Positions 21,883 through 32,323 of a stretch of 64,000 bases of DNA are shown here, piece after piece. Location of the stretch: contig MPUH01000007.1 of NCBI GenBank assembly GCA_001970955.1, forward strand, positions 124,001 through 188,000, in the 5' to 3' direction. Each line of letters starts with the position of its first letter. The stretch's first letter is position 1. Below the pieces are notes generated by a model that was not told the DNA's origin, ran no database searches, and was given only the letters and a program-made list of their open reading frames with translations. The position numbers were made by a program, and so were the translations under genes. The DNA is from Stentor coeruleus (Eukaryota > Ciliophora > Heterotrichea > Heterotrichida > Stentoridae).

Positions 21883-22704
21883 ATGTCAAACGAGTTCTTT
21901 TTTTCAAAAAATCAAATGCTCATTCGCAAGCAAAACATCGAGTCTCTTTCTAATTCTATAAACTTGTCTCAAACCACAATAAATCCTCTTTATGTTCCTT
22001 ACCGCCCTGATAAAAAAGACCTCAGCTTCCTCAATTACGTCAACAGCCCAAAGCACAAAACCCAAACTAAACTAAAATCCTTCCAACGACTACAACTAAT
22101 CGAAAACTTCATCCCTTTTTCCAACAACTACAAAAGCCCATCAAAAAGACTAAAACTTCGTGAAGAAGCTTATCTGCAGCCAAAACATATAGAAAACCCT
22201 CATCAAAAAACCAAATCCCTCAATGCAACCGAACTTAAAGACTATGAAAAAAAATTCGTCCACAAAAACTACGGAATACATGAAAAACCTCTACCGAAAT
22301 TTCAAGACAATAAGCATTTACTAGAAAAATATTTCAAAAAACCTGAACAGGAGCAATTATCAAAGCCGAAAACTTCAGGAAACCCAGCATCACAAAAATC
22401 TTTAGAAACACAAGAAAAATGGAACTGGATGAACAGTAGTGTTGACATTGTTGAAGCTAAAGAAATGAAGAAAAACGCTTATTTTATGTTGGAAAGCTTT
22501 AAAAAAATCCATGAGCCAACGCTACCTGACTACATAATTGAAAAAATGCAGAAGGCCCAAAGTCAGAAAATGCTTCATGATATGCATATGAAAAGGAGAA
22601 GCATGATGATCAGGCATAGGTTTAACAGATCATCTAATTCAGATGTAAAAAAAGTTACAAAGACTCTTATAAGGACATCAGGTTTTCTAGTCAATGGTCT
22701 TTAA
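21883..22704 (+). CDS. Basic protein of unknown function
   Basis: 273 aa, Lys/Ser/Asn-rich, starting MSNEFFFSKNQMLIRKQNIE. No transmembrane or catalytic motif is visible. The part with most sequence character is the C-terminal helix (WMNSSVDIVEAKEMKKNAYF, then LHDMHMKRRSMMIRHRF). Codon choice resembles the genes around it, so I take it as real, probably ciliate-specific. Its last 18 bp overlap the 3' end of the convergent pseudouridine gene. Confidence 0.75.
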   Translation: MSNEFFFSKNQMLIRKQNIESLSNSINLSQTTINPLYVPYRPDKKDLSFLNYVNSPKHKTQTKLKSFQRLQLIENFIPFSNNYKSPSKRLKLREEAYLQPKHIENPHQKTKSLNATELKDYEKKFVHKNYGIHEKPLPKFQDNKHLLEKYFKKPEQEQLSKPKTSGNPASQKSLETQEKWNWMNSSVDIVEAKEMKKNAYFMLESFKKIHEPTLPDYIIEKMQKAQSQKMLHDMHMKRRSMMIRHRFNRSSNSDVKKVTKTLIRTSGFLVNGL

Positions 22705-24444
22705 ATATAATTCTATATGCTTTAATCCTTGTTCTAAAGCCCATGATATAGTTTCTTCTCTTAAAATACTTGCCGCTATAGCTCCAGTTAGGATATCCCC
22801 AAGTCCATTTACGTTTTTCCCTTCAATCTCATGAACTTCACATTTTGTTATAATGTTTTCACCCTTTTGCACAAGGATGCTTTCTTTACCATTTTTCGCA
22901 ATCACTGTTATCCAAGGATATTTCATACAAAAATGATTAAGCATCTCAATAAAAGTTCCTATGAAAGGGCTTACAAAAGCTTTGAGTTCATTGAAATTAG
23001 GGGTTATATAAGATATATCCTGTAAAATCCCACTTTCTAAAATCTTTGGGCAGTTCCAATCACAAGTTGGGTCAACGAGTATTGGGATATTATGAGCTTT
23101 ACCTAGTTGGGATAATGATTTTAAGCATTGACTTGCGATGTTTGTATCAATAATAAGGAGTTTCGACATTTTTAAAGATAACTCTATAGACTCTAGTTCA
23201 TGAGGACTAAAATCTATATCATGTCTATCAACAATAGCTCTATTTAAAGACCCATTTTTAGCAAAAATTCCAATATATTGGCTGGTTTTCTTGCATTTAA
23301 ACAACAAAGTTGAGCTTGTATACTTTAAAATCTCACTTTTTAAGTACTCTGATGCTGTATCATCACCAATTTGTGATACAAAACAGCACTTTTCTTCAAA
23401 TAACCCACATGATTTCAGTATATTAAACCCAACTCCTCCTGCTTGAACTTTTACAACCCCTGACACTTCCCCTTCTTGTGAAAAATCTTCTCTAGCTTGG
23501 CAGATTGTATCTTGCATAACCCCTCCTATTATAGTAATTGTATGCTTTCTATAATACTCAAAAGCTATTAAAGACCCAATTTTAGCATTTTGTTTAATCA
23601 AAGCAATATTTGCTTTCAAACTTTCACCTTCACTGAGTTCATTTACTCTTTTAAGTAAGAACGGGGTAACTTTAGACCCTGTAATCCCTTGAGTTTTAGC
23701 TTCTTCTAATGCAACCTGTATAGCTTTTTCAGCATTACTAGCTAATTCTTCTTCAGCTAAAGGTACAGCTATAAGATTCCCATTTTCTAATCTAAGTCTT
23801 TCCCCAGCTTTAATAAAATCAGCACACTCTTTAGGACTATCACATCTAGCCATAACATCAAATCCTGAGCTTGGGCTGAAAAAAGCTGGGAACTTACTTG
23901 TTCCATATCCGATAACTGGGACTCCTTGAGTTTCTAAATATTCTAAAGTTTTACTGATGTCTAATATTGATTTAGCCCCAGCACATATAACTGTTATTGG
24001 TGTTCTACCAAGTTCAATTAAATCAGCTGAAACATCCCAAGTCTCTTCAGCACCTCTGTGTACTCCTCCAATCCCACCAGTGACGAAGATTTTAAGCCCA
24101 GCCATATGAGCTAAATACATAGTTGCAGCCACTGTAGTCGATCCATGAGATTTCTGACTGAGAACTTGTGGAAGGTTTCTTCTTGAGCACTTGACACATG
24201 AAGCCCCTGCTTGGGCTATAGTTTCTAAAGAATCATCAGAAAGTCCGATATGAACTTTACCTGATATTATAGCAATGGTGGCTGGGACTGAGTGGTTTTG
24301 ACGGACGACATCTTCAACTTCTTTAGCAGTTTTTAAGTTTTCAGGGTAAGGCATACCATGGGATATAATGGTGCTTTCAAGTACTACTATAGGTAAGTGT
24401 AAAGACATTGCGTTTTTCACTTCCTCTGAGAACTCGAAGTCCAT
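22687..24444 (-). CDS. Bifunctional pseudouridine-5'-phosphate glycosidase / PfkB sugar kinase
   Basis: 585 aa in two modules. Residues ~8-300 are PsuG/indigoidine-synthase-A type: PIVVLESTIISHGMPYPEN, then RNLPQVLSQKSHGSTTVAAT, FVTGGIGGVHRG, VICAGAKSILDI and ITGSKVTPFLLKRV. Residues ~303-585 are a PfkB ribokinase-like kinase: TIIGGVMQDTI, QAGGVGFNILKSCGLF, a substrate lid, and the C-terminal NVNGLGDILTGAI with the catalytic Asp and anion-hole Gly. Together they phosphorylate pseudouridine and split pseudouridine 5'-phosphate to uracil and ribose 5-phosphate, salvaging the C-nucleoside from RNA turnover. The fused order (glycosidase then kinase) is known in other eukaryotes. Intronless. Its ATG is 18 bp from that of the divergent membrane-protein gene. 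Confidence 0.93.
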   Translation of the reverse strand: MDFEFSEEVKNAMSLHLPIVVLESTIISHGMPYPENLKTAKEVEDVVRQNHSVPATIAIISGKVHIGLSDDSLETIAQAGASCVKCSRRNLPQVLSQKSHGSTTVAATMYLAHMAGLKIFVTGGIGGVHRGAEETWDVSADLIELGRTPITVICAGAKSILDISKTLEYLETQGVPVIGYGTSKFPAFFSPSSGFDVMARCDSPKECADFIKAGERLRLENGNLIAVPLAEEELASNAEKAIQVALEEAKTQGITGSKVTPFLLKRVNELSEGESLKANIALIKQNAKIGSLIAFEYYRKHTITIIGGVMQDTICQAREDFSQEGEVSGVVKVQAGGVGFNILKSCGLFEEKCCFVSQIGDDTASEYLKSEILKYTSSTLLFKCKKTSQYIGIFAKNGSLNRAIVDRHDIDFSPHELESIELSLKMSKLLIIDTNIASQCLKSLSQLGKAHNIPILVDPTCDWNCPKILESGILQDISYITPNFNELKAFVSPFIGTFIEMLNHFCMKYPWITVIAKNGKESILVQKGENIITKCEVHEIEGKNVNGLGDILTGAIAASILREETISWALEQGLKHIELYLKTID

Positions 24445-24462
24445 TTATATGTATATATAAAT
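24445..24462. promoter_or_regulatory. 18-bp divergent intergenic spacer
   Basis: The whole space between two opposed ATGs is TTATATGTATATATAAAT, an imperfect palindrome of TATA-like sequence. Whatever drives both genes must be here or inside coding sequence. Confidence 0.5.
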
Positions 24463-25200
24463 ATGCTCCAAGTGCTACTAGACTATCAAAAAAGAATATT
24501 TTACTTAGGAAGCATTATTTCATGTGTACTGTATTTTTTGATAAACTTAGGAATCTTGTCAATACCATGGATTGTATGTGCTTGCCCGTTTTTAATATCA
24601 CTTATGATAATTCCAGGAATAACATATGCAATTGTGTCTAAGGATTGCTCGAAAATCGACTTATTTTCTTTTGGTCTTTTGCTATTCTGCAGCATCAACT
24701 TTTCAATGTTTGCAAGTCTATTTATAATTTTACTGTCTCTAAATCTTGACAATACAATTTCTGCATCTTGGTATTCGGTTTTTATTAGTCTTTGGTATGC
24801 ATTTTTAATCTATTTCGTTATTTGTATATTTCTAACACCTGGAATGTTTGTTGTTCAAATGAAAAGAGAAGCATTACTTGCAATAAGTTGGGGATTTGCA
24901 GCATTGATAACTAGTATTTTAATAGCAATTTCTGCTGAAAAGCGCTGGGAAAATGATTGGGTTGTATTTCTTCCATTTGCTATTATTAGCATAGGAAGTA
25001 TCTTTGTTTATGTTAAAATGATGCTAAATGATTGGTCTCGTTTAGGAAGAGAAGGGCTTTTTTATACTTTTATTATAATAGTGGTGATGATTGGTGGGTT
25101 TGGAGAAAAGGAGTGGATTTTTGTTTGGGTTGGGATTTATCTTATTGGAGATTGGGTTTTGAGTGAAATTGAATCCCATGCCAAGTATCAGGAATGCTAA
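24463..25200 (+). CDS. Multipass membrane protein, TMEM185-like in layout
   Basis: 245 aa with about seven to eight hydrophobic segments (roughly residues 14-33, 35-56, 68-92, 100-124, 138-158, 165-184, 198-215 and 217-233). Short polar links include SKDCSKID, EKRWENDW and LNDWSRLGREG. There is no signal-peptide cleavage motif. Segment number, Trp-bearing loops and length recall the TMEM185/TMEM203-type family, but the assignment is tentative. The start is the first ATG after the divergent neighbour. Confidence 0.8.
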   Translation: MLQVLLDYQKRIFYLGSIISCVLYFLINLGILSIPWIVCACPFLISLMIIPGITYAIVSKDCSKIDLFSFGLLLFCSINFSMFASLFIILLSLNLDNTISASWYSVFISLWYAFLIYFVICIFLTPGMFVVQMKREALLAISWGFAALITSILIAISAEKRWENDWVVFLPFAIISIGSIFVYVKMMLNDWSRLGREGLFYTFIIIVVMIGGFGEKEWIFVWVGIYLIGDWVLSEIESHAKYQEC

Positions 25201-25927
25201 ATACCTTAAAATGACTATTTTTTTCATATGCTGGCTATCTTTTAAGTTAATAAAATAGGAAGGAAAGTGATTAGCTTATACAGACCAAACTGTATGTAAA
25301 ATTTATTAATATTGTAATTGATGCTGATTTTCATGCTCTGATATTTTTATAGATAAGTCATATAATTTGGGCATCTCCTATAATATCTCAGAAGCTAGAA
25401 TAATTGATAATGTATTTTAGTGTATATGATGCATTATGTGTAAAGGCTATTGATCATAAATAGATAATTAGAGAAGGTTTGAGAGGATTTATAAGCATAT
25501 TTTTGATACAACTAAAAATTTTTATCTTAATTAAGAATTAGTATAAAAAATAAATTATGCATTTTTAGTGTAAGCAAATGAATTAAAAAAAAATGTGCAT
25601 ACTATATTTTTACATCAAAACTAATTATTCACTAAATCGCTCTTGCTTCTTTCTCATAATCTAAACTCAATCACTAATATTTTTGTAAAAACTTATTAAT
25701 TTTGCCAAACTTTAAAATTGATATCAAAAACCCAATCGAAATCCTATCACTACCATTCCACCTTTTTATATCATACAATAAATTTTAAAACTCTCTCCCT
25801 TGAAATCTATCATCCACTTCCTCAAATCTTCAACATAAAACAACTCATAAGCCCAAATCTGCTTCGAAACATCTATATTCTTACCCAAATTCCTTTAAAA
25901 TAATAAACATATATAATTTGATAGCAT
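25201..25927. other. Intergenic, nothing recognised
   Basis: AT-rich spacer. The open stretch at 25718-25903 has a TTG start and no coding character. Confidence 0.5.
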
Positions 25928-26470
25928 ATGGGAGAAACAGGGAGCAAATTCAATCATTCACGATGGTTTAGCAAAAACCACCGAAGAGTCTTATGCCTAG
26001 GTCTAAAATCTTCAGGAAAATCTGCCATCACAGCTTCTCTAACTTCAAATTTTCCTCGTGCCGCAAAGCCTTTACCCGAAATCGGATGCTACAAGTTCAA
26101 AGTTGCTAAGTACACAATTGCATTTTATGACCTAAAAGGTGATGAGCAAAGTAAGTTTTTTTGGAGGCATCATTTCGAGGGCTCACAAGGGGTGATTTTT
26201 GTAATCGATCTTTCTGACATGGATAGTTTTGAAAATGCTAAGCAGGTACTTAAAGAACTAATGAACGATTTATTGTTAAAAGATTTACCTTTTTTGGTTA
26301 TTGGGAATAAAATTGATTTAAGCCAGAGGTTTAATAAAGAAACAGTGATGGGAATGCTGGATATACAGAGAGAAAAGGAATGGGAGTTGATTTTAACTTG
26401 TGCGATAAGCGGAGAAGGGGTGATTGATGGAATGAAATGGCTACTTGAAAAGATGAACTCGGTGAGCTAA
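25928..26470 (+). CDS. Divergent Arf-like (Arl) small GTPase
   Basis: 180 aa, normal Arf length, with Gly2 (MGETGS) as a candidate N-myristoylation site. The P-loop GLKSSGKS is intact, NKID supplies the base-recognition G4 motif, CAISGEG is G5-like, and WLLEKM matches the Arf C-terminal helix. Both switches are altered. The Arf PTIGFNVE segment reads LPEIGCYKF, so the Mg-binding Thr is replaced. The DVGGQ motif reads DLKGDE, so the interswitch Gly and the catalytic Gln are replaced. It may bind nucleotide without normal hydrolysis. WRHHFEGSQGVIFVIDLSD still marks it as an Arf relative. Confidence 0.88.
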   Translation: MGETGSKFNHSRWFSKNHRRVLCLGLKSSGKSAITASLTSNFPRAAKPLPEIGCYKFKVAKYTIAFYDLKGDEQSKFFWRHHFEGSQGVIFVIDLSDMDSFENAKQVLKELMNDLLLKDLPFLVIGNKIDLSQRFNKETVMGMLDIQREKEWELILTCAISGEGVIDGMKWLLEKMNSVS

Positions 26471-26656
26471 ATAGAATTAGTTGATAATCTAATGAGAATA
26501 GATATTATGGTAGAAGTGTATTTTTTCATAGAGAAAGTAATACTTATGAGTTTTGGATTAGGGTAATTAATAATGATTAGAGTAATTTTATAAAGAATTA
26601 TAGATCAGTCGTTTATGCTATTATAAAAAATATAGAAAGTGTTTATTGATATAAAA

Positions 26657-28728
26657 CTAGGAACTATTAAAATTATATAACTCAGAATATAACTGTTGTA
26701 TTATTGCTTTGTAATGAATATTAGCTTTGTATCTTATAAGTTTCTGAGTCCCGGTAAGTAAGTCTTTGTCAGTCCATAAAGATTTTTCTATATAAATATT
26801 TTTTACTTCTTCATATTTTTCAAGCATATTCCTTGAAGAAATCTCACGCAAATCAGCTAAAATATCTCTTTTAAGCTTTTTACTAATGCATACTTTTTCC
26901 CATGGCTGTGCCACTTTTTTACCACTAACCCATTTTGAAGCTATATAATCTTGATTTGGTACAACTATTGCTATTAAAGAGCTTTCAAAAGGATCTCCAA
27001 AAACGAAAATCTGACTTATAAACTTACTTGTTAAAAGAATGTTTTCGATTTTTTCTAGTGAAATAAATTCACCTTGAGATAATTTGATGATATTTTTAAG
27101 CCTGTCGATAATTTTAAAACTCCCATTGTGGACAAATCTTTGGACGATATCCCCAGTATGCAGCCAGCCATCACTGTCCAATGCTTGAGCACTTTCGCTT
27201 TTGTAGTATCCTTGAAAAATAGAAGGTCCTCTTATAAGAAGTTCCCCTGTTATGCAGTTTTCATTTTTCCTATATCCAAGTTCTGAAAGCTCAAGAATTT
27301 TAGCTTCAATTCCTTGGATTGGTCCTCCGATGTGCTCAACAGTTGTATCTTGTGGGTGAGTTAAAAATGCTGCACCACAGCATTCAGTTAAACCATATCC
27401 TTCAAGAATTGGACAAGAGAAGACTATGCGCAAAAATTTTATAACTTCACCTGAAATAGGTGCAGAACCACATACCATGAGTCTGACATTACCTCCTAAA
27501 AAATTCATAGCCTTTCCAAATATTAAACTTTGCAAAAACCCATTAGATAAATCCCCTGTCTGTTCATATTTAATAACTTTTTTCTTGATAGCATTATTAA
27601 GCATTTTCTTATTAAATCCTTTGATTTCATCGAATTTTTGATTAATAACTTCATAAAACTTATTAAACAGTCTTGGCACAGAAACAAATATTGTTGGACG
27701 CAAAGCTTCTAAATCTGATTTAATATTATTATAATCACCTGAATATACACCAACTTTTCCTCCACCATTGACCATAAAATAAAAAAATATCCTATCATAA
27801 ATATGTGAATGTGGTAAATACATAAGATAGGAATCTTTTGTATAAACTGTTCTTTCATCAAGCTCACTTGATAAAATTATTGATATTATATTTTTATGAG
27901 ATAAGACAACTCCTTTAGGGTTTCCTGTTGTCCCACTTGTATAGCTTATAGTGAAAATTGATGAAGGCTCTGGAAAATTATAGTTAGTTTCAAAAGAGTT
28001 TTCAAGAAGCTCATCATATTCAATTATCATAATCCCTGATGATAAAGCTGAGTGTTTAACATCGGCTCTAACTTTTTCAAAGGAAATAATATTTTTTAAA
28101 CTTGGAAGTGAGTCTTTAGTTCGCATTATTTGATCAAGCTGAAATTTACTGCAGCAAATAGTCGAAAGCCAGCATTGCTTAATAATATATATTAAATCTT
28201 CAGGATTAATAACATCAGGAATTGCGACCAAGATAATGTTCTGAAGTAAACAAGCCATTTCAATTGTAATCCATTCTTCTCGGTTTTTAGAAAATACTCC
28301 AATAATTTTTCCAATATTTGAATCAAGGTTCATTTTTTCCAAACTTTGGCCAATTCGTCCTGCAATTTCACGGATTTGGCTATAAGACTTCCATATAAAT
28401 TTACCAAGTACTCCTCTTTCGTTTACACATCTTGTTCCTATAAATGGTAAATTTGGATAATTGTTGCATGTGCTTAAAAAGCATTCAGTGATTGTTTTAG
28501 CTCCACTTTTTATTGTCTGATTAGGATCATATTCAAGAGGATGAATAAATATCGCATTTTGATCTAANCTTGTAAAAAGCATTCAGTGATTGTTTTAGCT
28601 CCACTTTTTATTGTCTGATTAGGATCATATTCAAGAGGATGAATAAATATCGCATTTTGATCTAATGGCGAGCAACTATCTTTTGTTATACTATATGTTA
28701 TTAGAGGCTTTGCAATTGTCTTTCCCAT
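26657..28728 (-). CDS. ACSL: Long-chain acyl-CoA synthetase
   Basis: About 657 aa once a 98-bp assembly duplication (28475-28665, n at 28568) is discounted; the intact N-terminus MGKTIAKPLITYSITKD starts at 28728. ANL-superfamily motifs are in order: ISYTSGTTGNPKGVVLS (AMP/ATP P-loop), PLSHIYD-like LPHSHIYDRIFFYF, GYGLTECCG (adenylate site), GELLIRGPSIFQGYYK, SDGWLHTGDIV (ribose-binding Asp) and KIIDRLKNIIKLSQGEFIS (fatty-acid signature with A8 hinge). It activates fatty acids with ATP and CoA at ER or peroxisome membranes. No peroxisomal SKL is present; the C-terminus is NFNSS. Confidence 0.95.
28475..28665 (-). repeat. Assembly duplication around n at 28568
   Basis: 93 bp at 28475-28567 recur exactly at 28573-28665, across a single n plus four unmatched bases. 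It lies inside the acyl-CoA synthetase coding sequence; removing one copy restores a frame divisible by three. Unmerged contig ends. Confidence 0.85.
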
Positions 28729-29033
28729 ATTATATACCAATCAAAAATACTTACTATCTTTTATTATAATTAATATATATATGAATATTTCATTATTCAT
28801 TAATTAATTCATCCAAACCTCAAACCCAACTAACTTTATATAAATATTTCACTTTAATTCAAACAAAATCTTTTCAAAAATTCATAACTTTACTTAAAGT
28901 TAATCTCTATAAAAACCAATCTTGAATTCTCACTTATTTTTTCTACAATAGTCCTTGATCCCTAAGCTAAAACTATAAAGCCATCACCCTGCAAAGCTTT
29001 GTAATGACATTTCTTCCAAAAAACAAATAATAA

Positions 29034-31151
29034 ATGGCTGAAAATATCGAGCAGAAGTATTACAACACTGTGTTTACTAAAACAGACATAAGCGGATTAG
29101 GTAAAATTGAAGGCAAGCAAGCAGTAATGCTCTTTAGAACTTCAGGAGTATCTGTTCAAACCCTCAAGCAAATCTGGGACCTAGCAACTCCAAACAAAGA
29201 AGACTTTTTAGACAAAAAAAGATTTTTTGTTGCCCTCAAACTTATAGCTTTAGCTCAAGAAGGTAAACCAGTAGCAATACAGCTTTTACATGAAAAAACA
29301 GGTTTACCACGATTTGATGGAATAGACCTACCACAACAAAGTGACGAATGGGAAATCGGCGAAAACGAAATGAATGTTTATATAAACGGTTTTAAAAAAC
29401 TCAGTGGAGATAAAGGGTTTCTAACATTAAATGAAAGCAAGGAACTACTTCAAAGGACCCAATTCACCCCGCCAGTTCTAAAAAGAATATGGACTTTAAT
29501 CCAACTTGATACAGTTAATAGTATGGGACAAGATCAATTTGTTGTTGCCATGCAGCTTATAACTAAAATCCGTAGTGGAGTTGAATGTCCTGAAATCTTA
29601 CCTGGTTCATTAGATAGGATTATGAATAAAAAAAAAATTGAGTCTCCAAAACCTGAACCTGTAAAAATCCCAGAACTATCAAAGCCACAAGCTAATAAAG
29701 AAGTTGAAAGACTTGACACACCAAGATTAAGAGACCCAGAAGCGCATGTTGAAATGCCAAAACCAATTTCTAAGTCTACTTTAGGGGATAATTATGAGGG
29801 GTCTCAGAAAATGTCTCCTTCAAAGAGTCCAAAGTTCGATATTGATAAGCATTTTAAAGAAAAAGAAAGATTGTTGAAGGAAAAAACCAACATACTTAAA
29901 TCAATTTGTGAAATGCTAGATATCGATATGTCTGAGTTAGAACTGATTAAAGAGAAAAACAAAATGCTTGAAGGGAAAATTAAAGAAAGTCAAGAAAATT
30001 ATGAAAAGGTTTTAAAAAAAGTGAATAAATCAAAGGGCAAGATTGTTAAGATTATCGAAGATGTGCAAAGTGAAGTGAAAGCTGCAAAGAAAGAAAAGAA
30101 GAAACTTGAGAAAAAAGTGGAAGAATTAAGTAAAGTACAAAAAAATGTGATTGATGCTCCCCCTGCAGCTCAGGTTACAATCTCTCCTGCAGTTTCTAAT
30201 GTTCAAGTATCTGGCCCAGTATCGAGTGTTCAGGTTACGGAGATGAAGGTGAAGATTCAGGAACAAGAAAATCCTCCGATGCCAAAGAAAGATTTGGACT
30301 TTGAGTTTGATAATTTCTTCAAAGATCCAATAAAGACTAGTGATCCGGAGCAGAAAAAGCCCCCTACTGTGTCGCCAATAGGAGATGTTTGGCAAAATCC
30401 CATCTCTCCCACAGTGGATTTACAAAAAGATAATAAAAAAAGGCAAAATTTTGAAGCGAATATAGAAACTTCAGAGAAAAAAGAACCTGAACCAATGCTT
30501 TTCAATTCAATGTTCCCTGACCTCAACAAAAAAGAACCTGAAAAAGCTGCATTTTCTATGAACCAAGGGTTTTTTAACCCTCCAGCGAACTTTGGGGCAT
30601 TTACAATTCCAGGAATGCAGACTTCTAATCTTCCAGCTATGCAAACTCCAAACATATCAATGCCAATCGATAAAGAGCCTAAAAAAGTTGAAGTCCCAGA
30701 GCCAAAACCACAAGTTAAAAAGTTTGAAGCTCCAGAAATTAAACCTGTTATGACCCTAGACTTTAAACCTTCTTCAAGATCTGACGATATTTTTGCTGAT
30801 CTTGATACTCAAATTATTGTTCAAAAACCTTCTATTGAAGTAAAGCCACCTGTTGTTGAGACTAAACAGAAAATTCATAAAAAGAAAAGCTCAAGTTCTA
30901 GTGATTCTGATAAAAAGCCTGAAAGTAAAGATTTTGGGTTTAAATTTAATGATGATTTAGAGAAAAAAATTGAAAAACCAGCTGCGTTTGAGTTCAAACC
31001 GGATGCTATGAATTTCAATGCTGGGTTTGGGGATTTTAATAAAGGATTTATGTTTCCAGCTCAGGTTCCTGGATTTAGTAATGATTTCTTTAAGATTGAC
31101 ACCCAGGCTATACAGAATAAAAGCAAGCCTCGAGATATTGAATTCGAATAA
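29034..31151 (+). CDS. EH-domain endocytic adaptor (Eps15-like)
   Basis: 705 aa. EH1 is ~5-95 (YYNTVFTKTDISGLGKIEGK, then LKQIWDLATPNKEDFLDKKR FFVALKLIA) and EH2 ~110-195 (ringed by LKRIWTLIQLD and DQFVVAMQLI). Calcium-loop residues are partly lost in both, which is common in EH domains. A proline-rich linker precedes a coiled coil at ~275-370. The long C-terminal part is disordered with Phe-acidic peptides (DFEFDNFF, FGFKFNDDL, DIFADLD) resembling adaptor/clathrin-binding motifs. It should bind NPF-containing partners at endocytic sites. With VPS35 and Rab1 it adds to a traffic theme, though not as an operon. Confidence 0.9.
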   Translation: MAENIEQKYYNTVFTKTDISGLGKIEGKQAVMLFRTSGVSVQTLKQIWDLATPNKEDFLDKKRFFVALKLIALAQEGKPVAIQLLHEKTGLPRFDGIDLPQQSDEWEIGENEMNVYINGFKKLSGDKGFLTLNESKELLQRTQFTPPVLKRIWTLIQLDTVNSMGQDQFVVAMQLITKIRSGVECPEILPGSLDRIMNKKKIESPKPEPVKIPELSKPQANKEVERLDTPRLRDPEAHVEMPKPISKSTLGDNYEGSQKMSPSKSPKFDIDKHFKEKERLLKEKTNILKSICEMLDIDMSELELIKEKNKMLEGKIKESQENYEKVLKKVNKSKGKIVKIIEDVQSEVKAAKKEKKKLEKKVEELSKVQKNVIDAPPAAQVTISPAVSNVQVSGPVSSVQVTEMKVKIQEQENPPMPKKDLDFEFDNFFKDPIKTSDPEQKKPPTVSPIGDVWQNPISPTVDLQKDNKKRQNFEANIETSEKKEPEPMLFNSMFPDLNKKEPEKAAFSMNQGFFNPPANFGAFTIPGMQTSNLPAMQTPNISMPIDKEPKKVEVPEPKPQVKKFEAPEIKPVMTLDFKPSSRSDDIFADLDTQIIVQKPSIEVKPPVVETKQKIHKKKSSSSSDSDKKPESKDFGFKFNDDLEKKIEKPAAFEFKPDAMNFNAGFGDFNKGFMFPAQVPGFSNDFFKIDTQAIQNKSKPRDIEFE

Positions 31152-31412
31152 AGTACTTAAATAATGATTACTATTGAGGGAAATATGATTAATGAAGAGT
31201 TTGAAATTTGTAATTAGCTAAAACGATATTAATCAATTAAAAATATTTCAATTATAAGATAATCATTAGTTGATTAAAAACTAAAAAAGCGCAGCTATAT
31301 CCATCTAGTAGTTCCTAAAACCTTGATTCTCATTAAATTCCTCTAGCATTTTTGCTTTTCAACCTAATGTTTTCACCATTTTCTAAACAAAGTTTCTTAT
31401 ATTGTGCTAATA

Positions 31413-32114
31413 ATGATTTTTTTTCTTTACGCTATTTCCTTTTCTGAGGCAATATGTGTAAACACCACAAATATCAAGCACAGCTTAGAGCGCCCAGTAA
31501 GAGCAGCTTCACTCCCTTTTTGTTCAGAACATTCTTCAAGAACTTGCTGTGATACTACATCATCGCTCAACATTTATAAACGTTTCTATAGAACTTTACA
31601 AGACCCTCCTGTTTATGACAATTACGAAGGGTATTCTTCAAATTGTATGGCAAATTTACAAAAAGCTTTATGCTATGAATGTGATGGGGATATGTAAGGA
31701 ATATTTAGAGGTGAAGGGTTTATTGAAGGAATATGTATAGATTTTTGCAGTACATGGTTTAAGTCGTGCGAGGAGGATTATTTTGTTGCTAATGGTAAGG
31801 AAATTGAGTTTTGCACTGGGGCTAGTCTCATATGTTTTAAACTTAAAGAAATCACTACTAATTCTAATACTTTCTGTGAAAAAATGGGTATTAAACCTCA
31901 ATCTAGCAATTGCTTCACAGGTACTCCGTCAAGTATTAAAAAAGGCCCAGCTCCAAAGGACTTACCAAAAGCATCATATTCTTCTATTATTCCCTTCATA
32001 ATACTAGGAGCTTCAACCATACTAACAATAACCATTTCATTCATTTACTACAAAAATTTCATCAAAAAGCCGGTTGACATTCGAGAAATCCGCATAAAAA
32101 AATTTAGCCAATAA
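31413..32114 (+). CDS. Folate-receptor-like Cys-rich type I membrane protein
   Basis: About 228 aa from ATG 31413 after removing a 15-nt intron (31694-31708). A signal peptide opens it (MIFFLYAISFSEA). The ectodomain has a cysteine pattern like the folate-receptor/Folate_rec family: SLPFCSEHSSRTCCDTTSSL, then a Cys before LQKALCYECDGD, then GICIDFCSTWFKSCEEDYF, with later Cys pairs. A single C-terminal transmembrane helix (~IIPFIILGASTILTITISF) and a short basic tail follow. True folate binding cannot be read from this; the fold assignment rests on the CC and C-x3-C-x-W-x-C spacing. It is probably a cell-surface protein. Confidence 0.8.
31694..31708 (+). other. 15-nt intron in the folate-receptor-like gene
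   Basis: GTAAGGAATATTTAG; removal joins CYECDGDI to RGEGFIEGICIDFC and links signal peptide to transmembrane helix. Confidence 0.93.
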
Positions 32115-32323
32115 TCAAATAAAAAATACCTTCATATAAAATCCTGGAACTCAAACTTTATAATAAATCCTATAAGAATCATATCAAAATCCCAATCTAT
32201 CATATAAATTAAAATTCCAATTTAAATATTAGTCTTTCCTAATCTTATATAATCCATCTTATAATAAAAACTTAAGTAAAAAGTGAATCAAAAATATGTC
32301 TGTTGTCCTCTTATAAAGAATAA

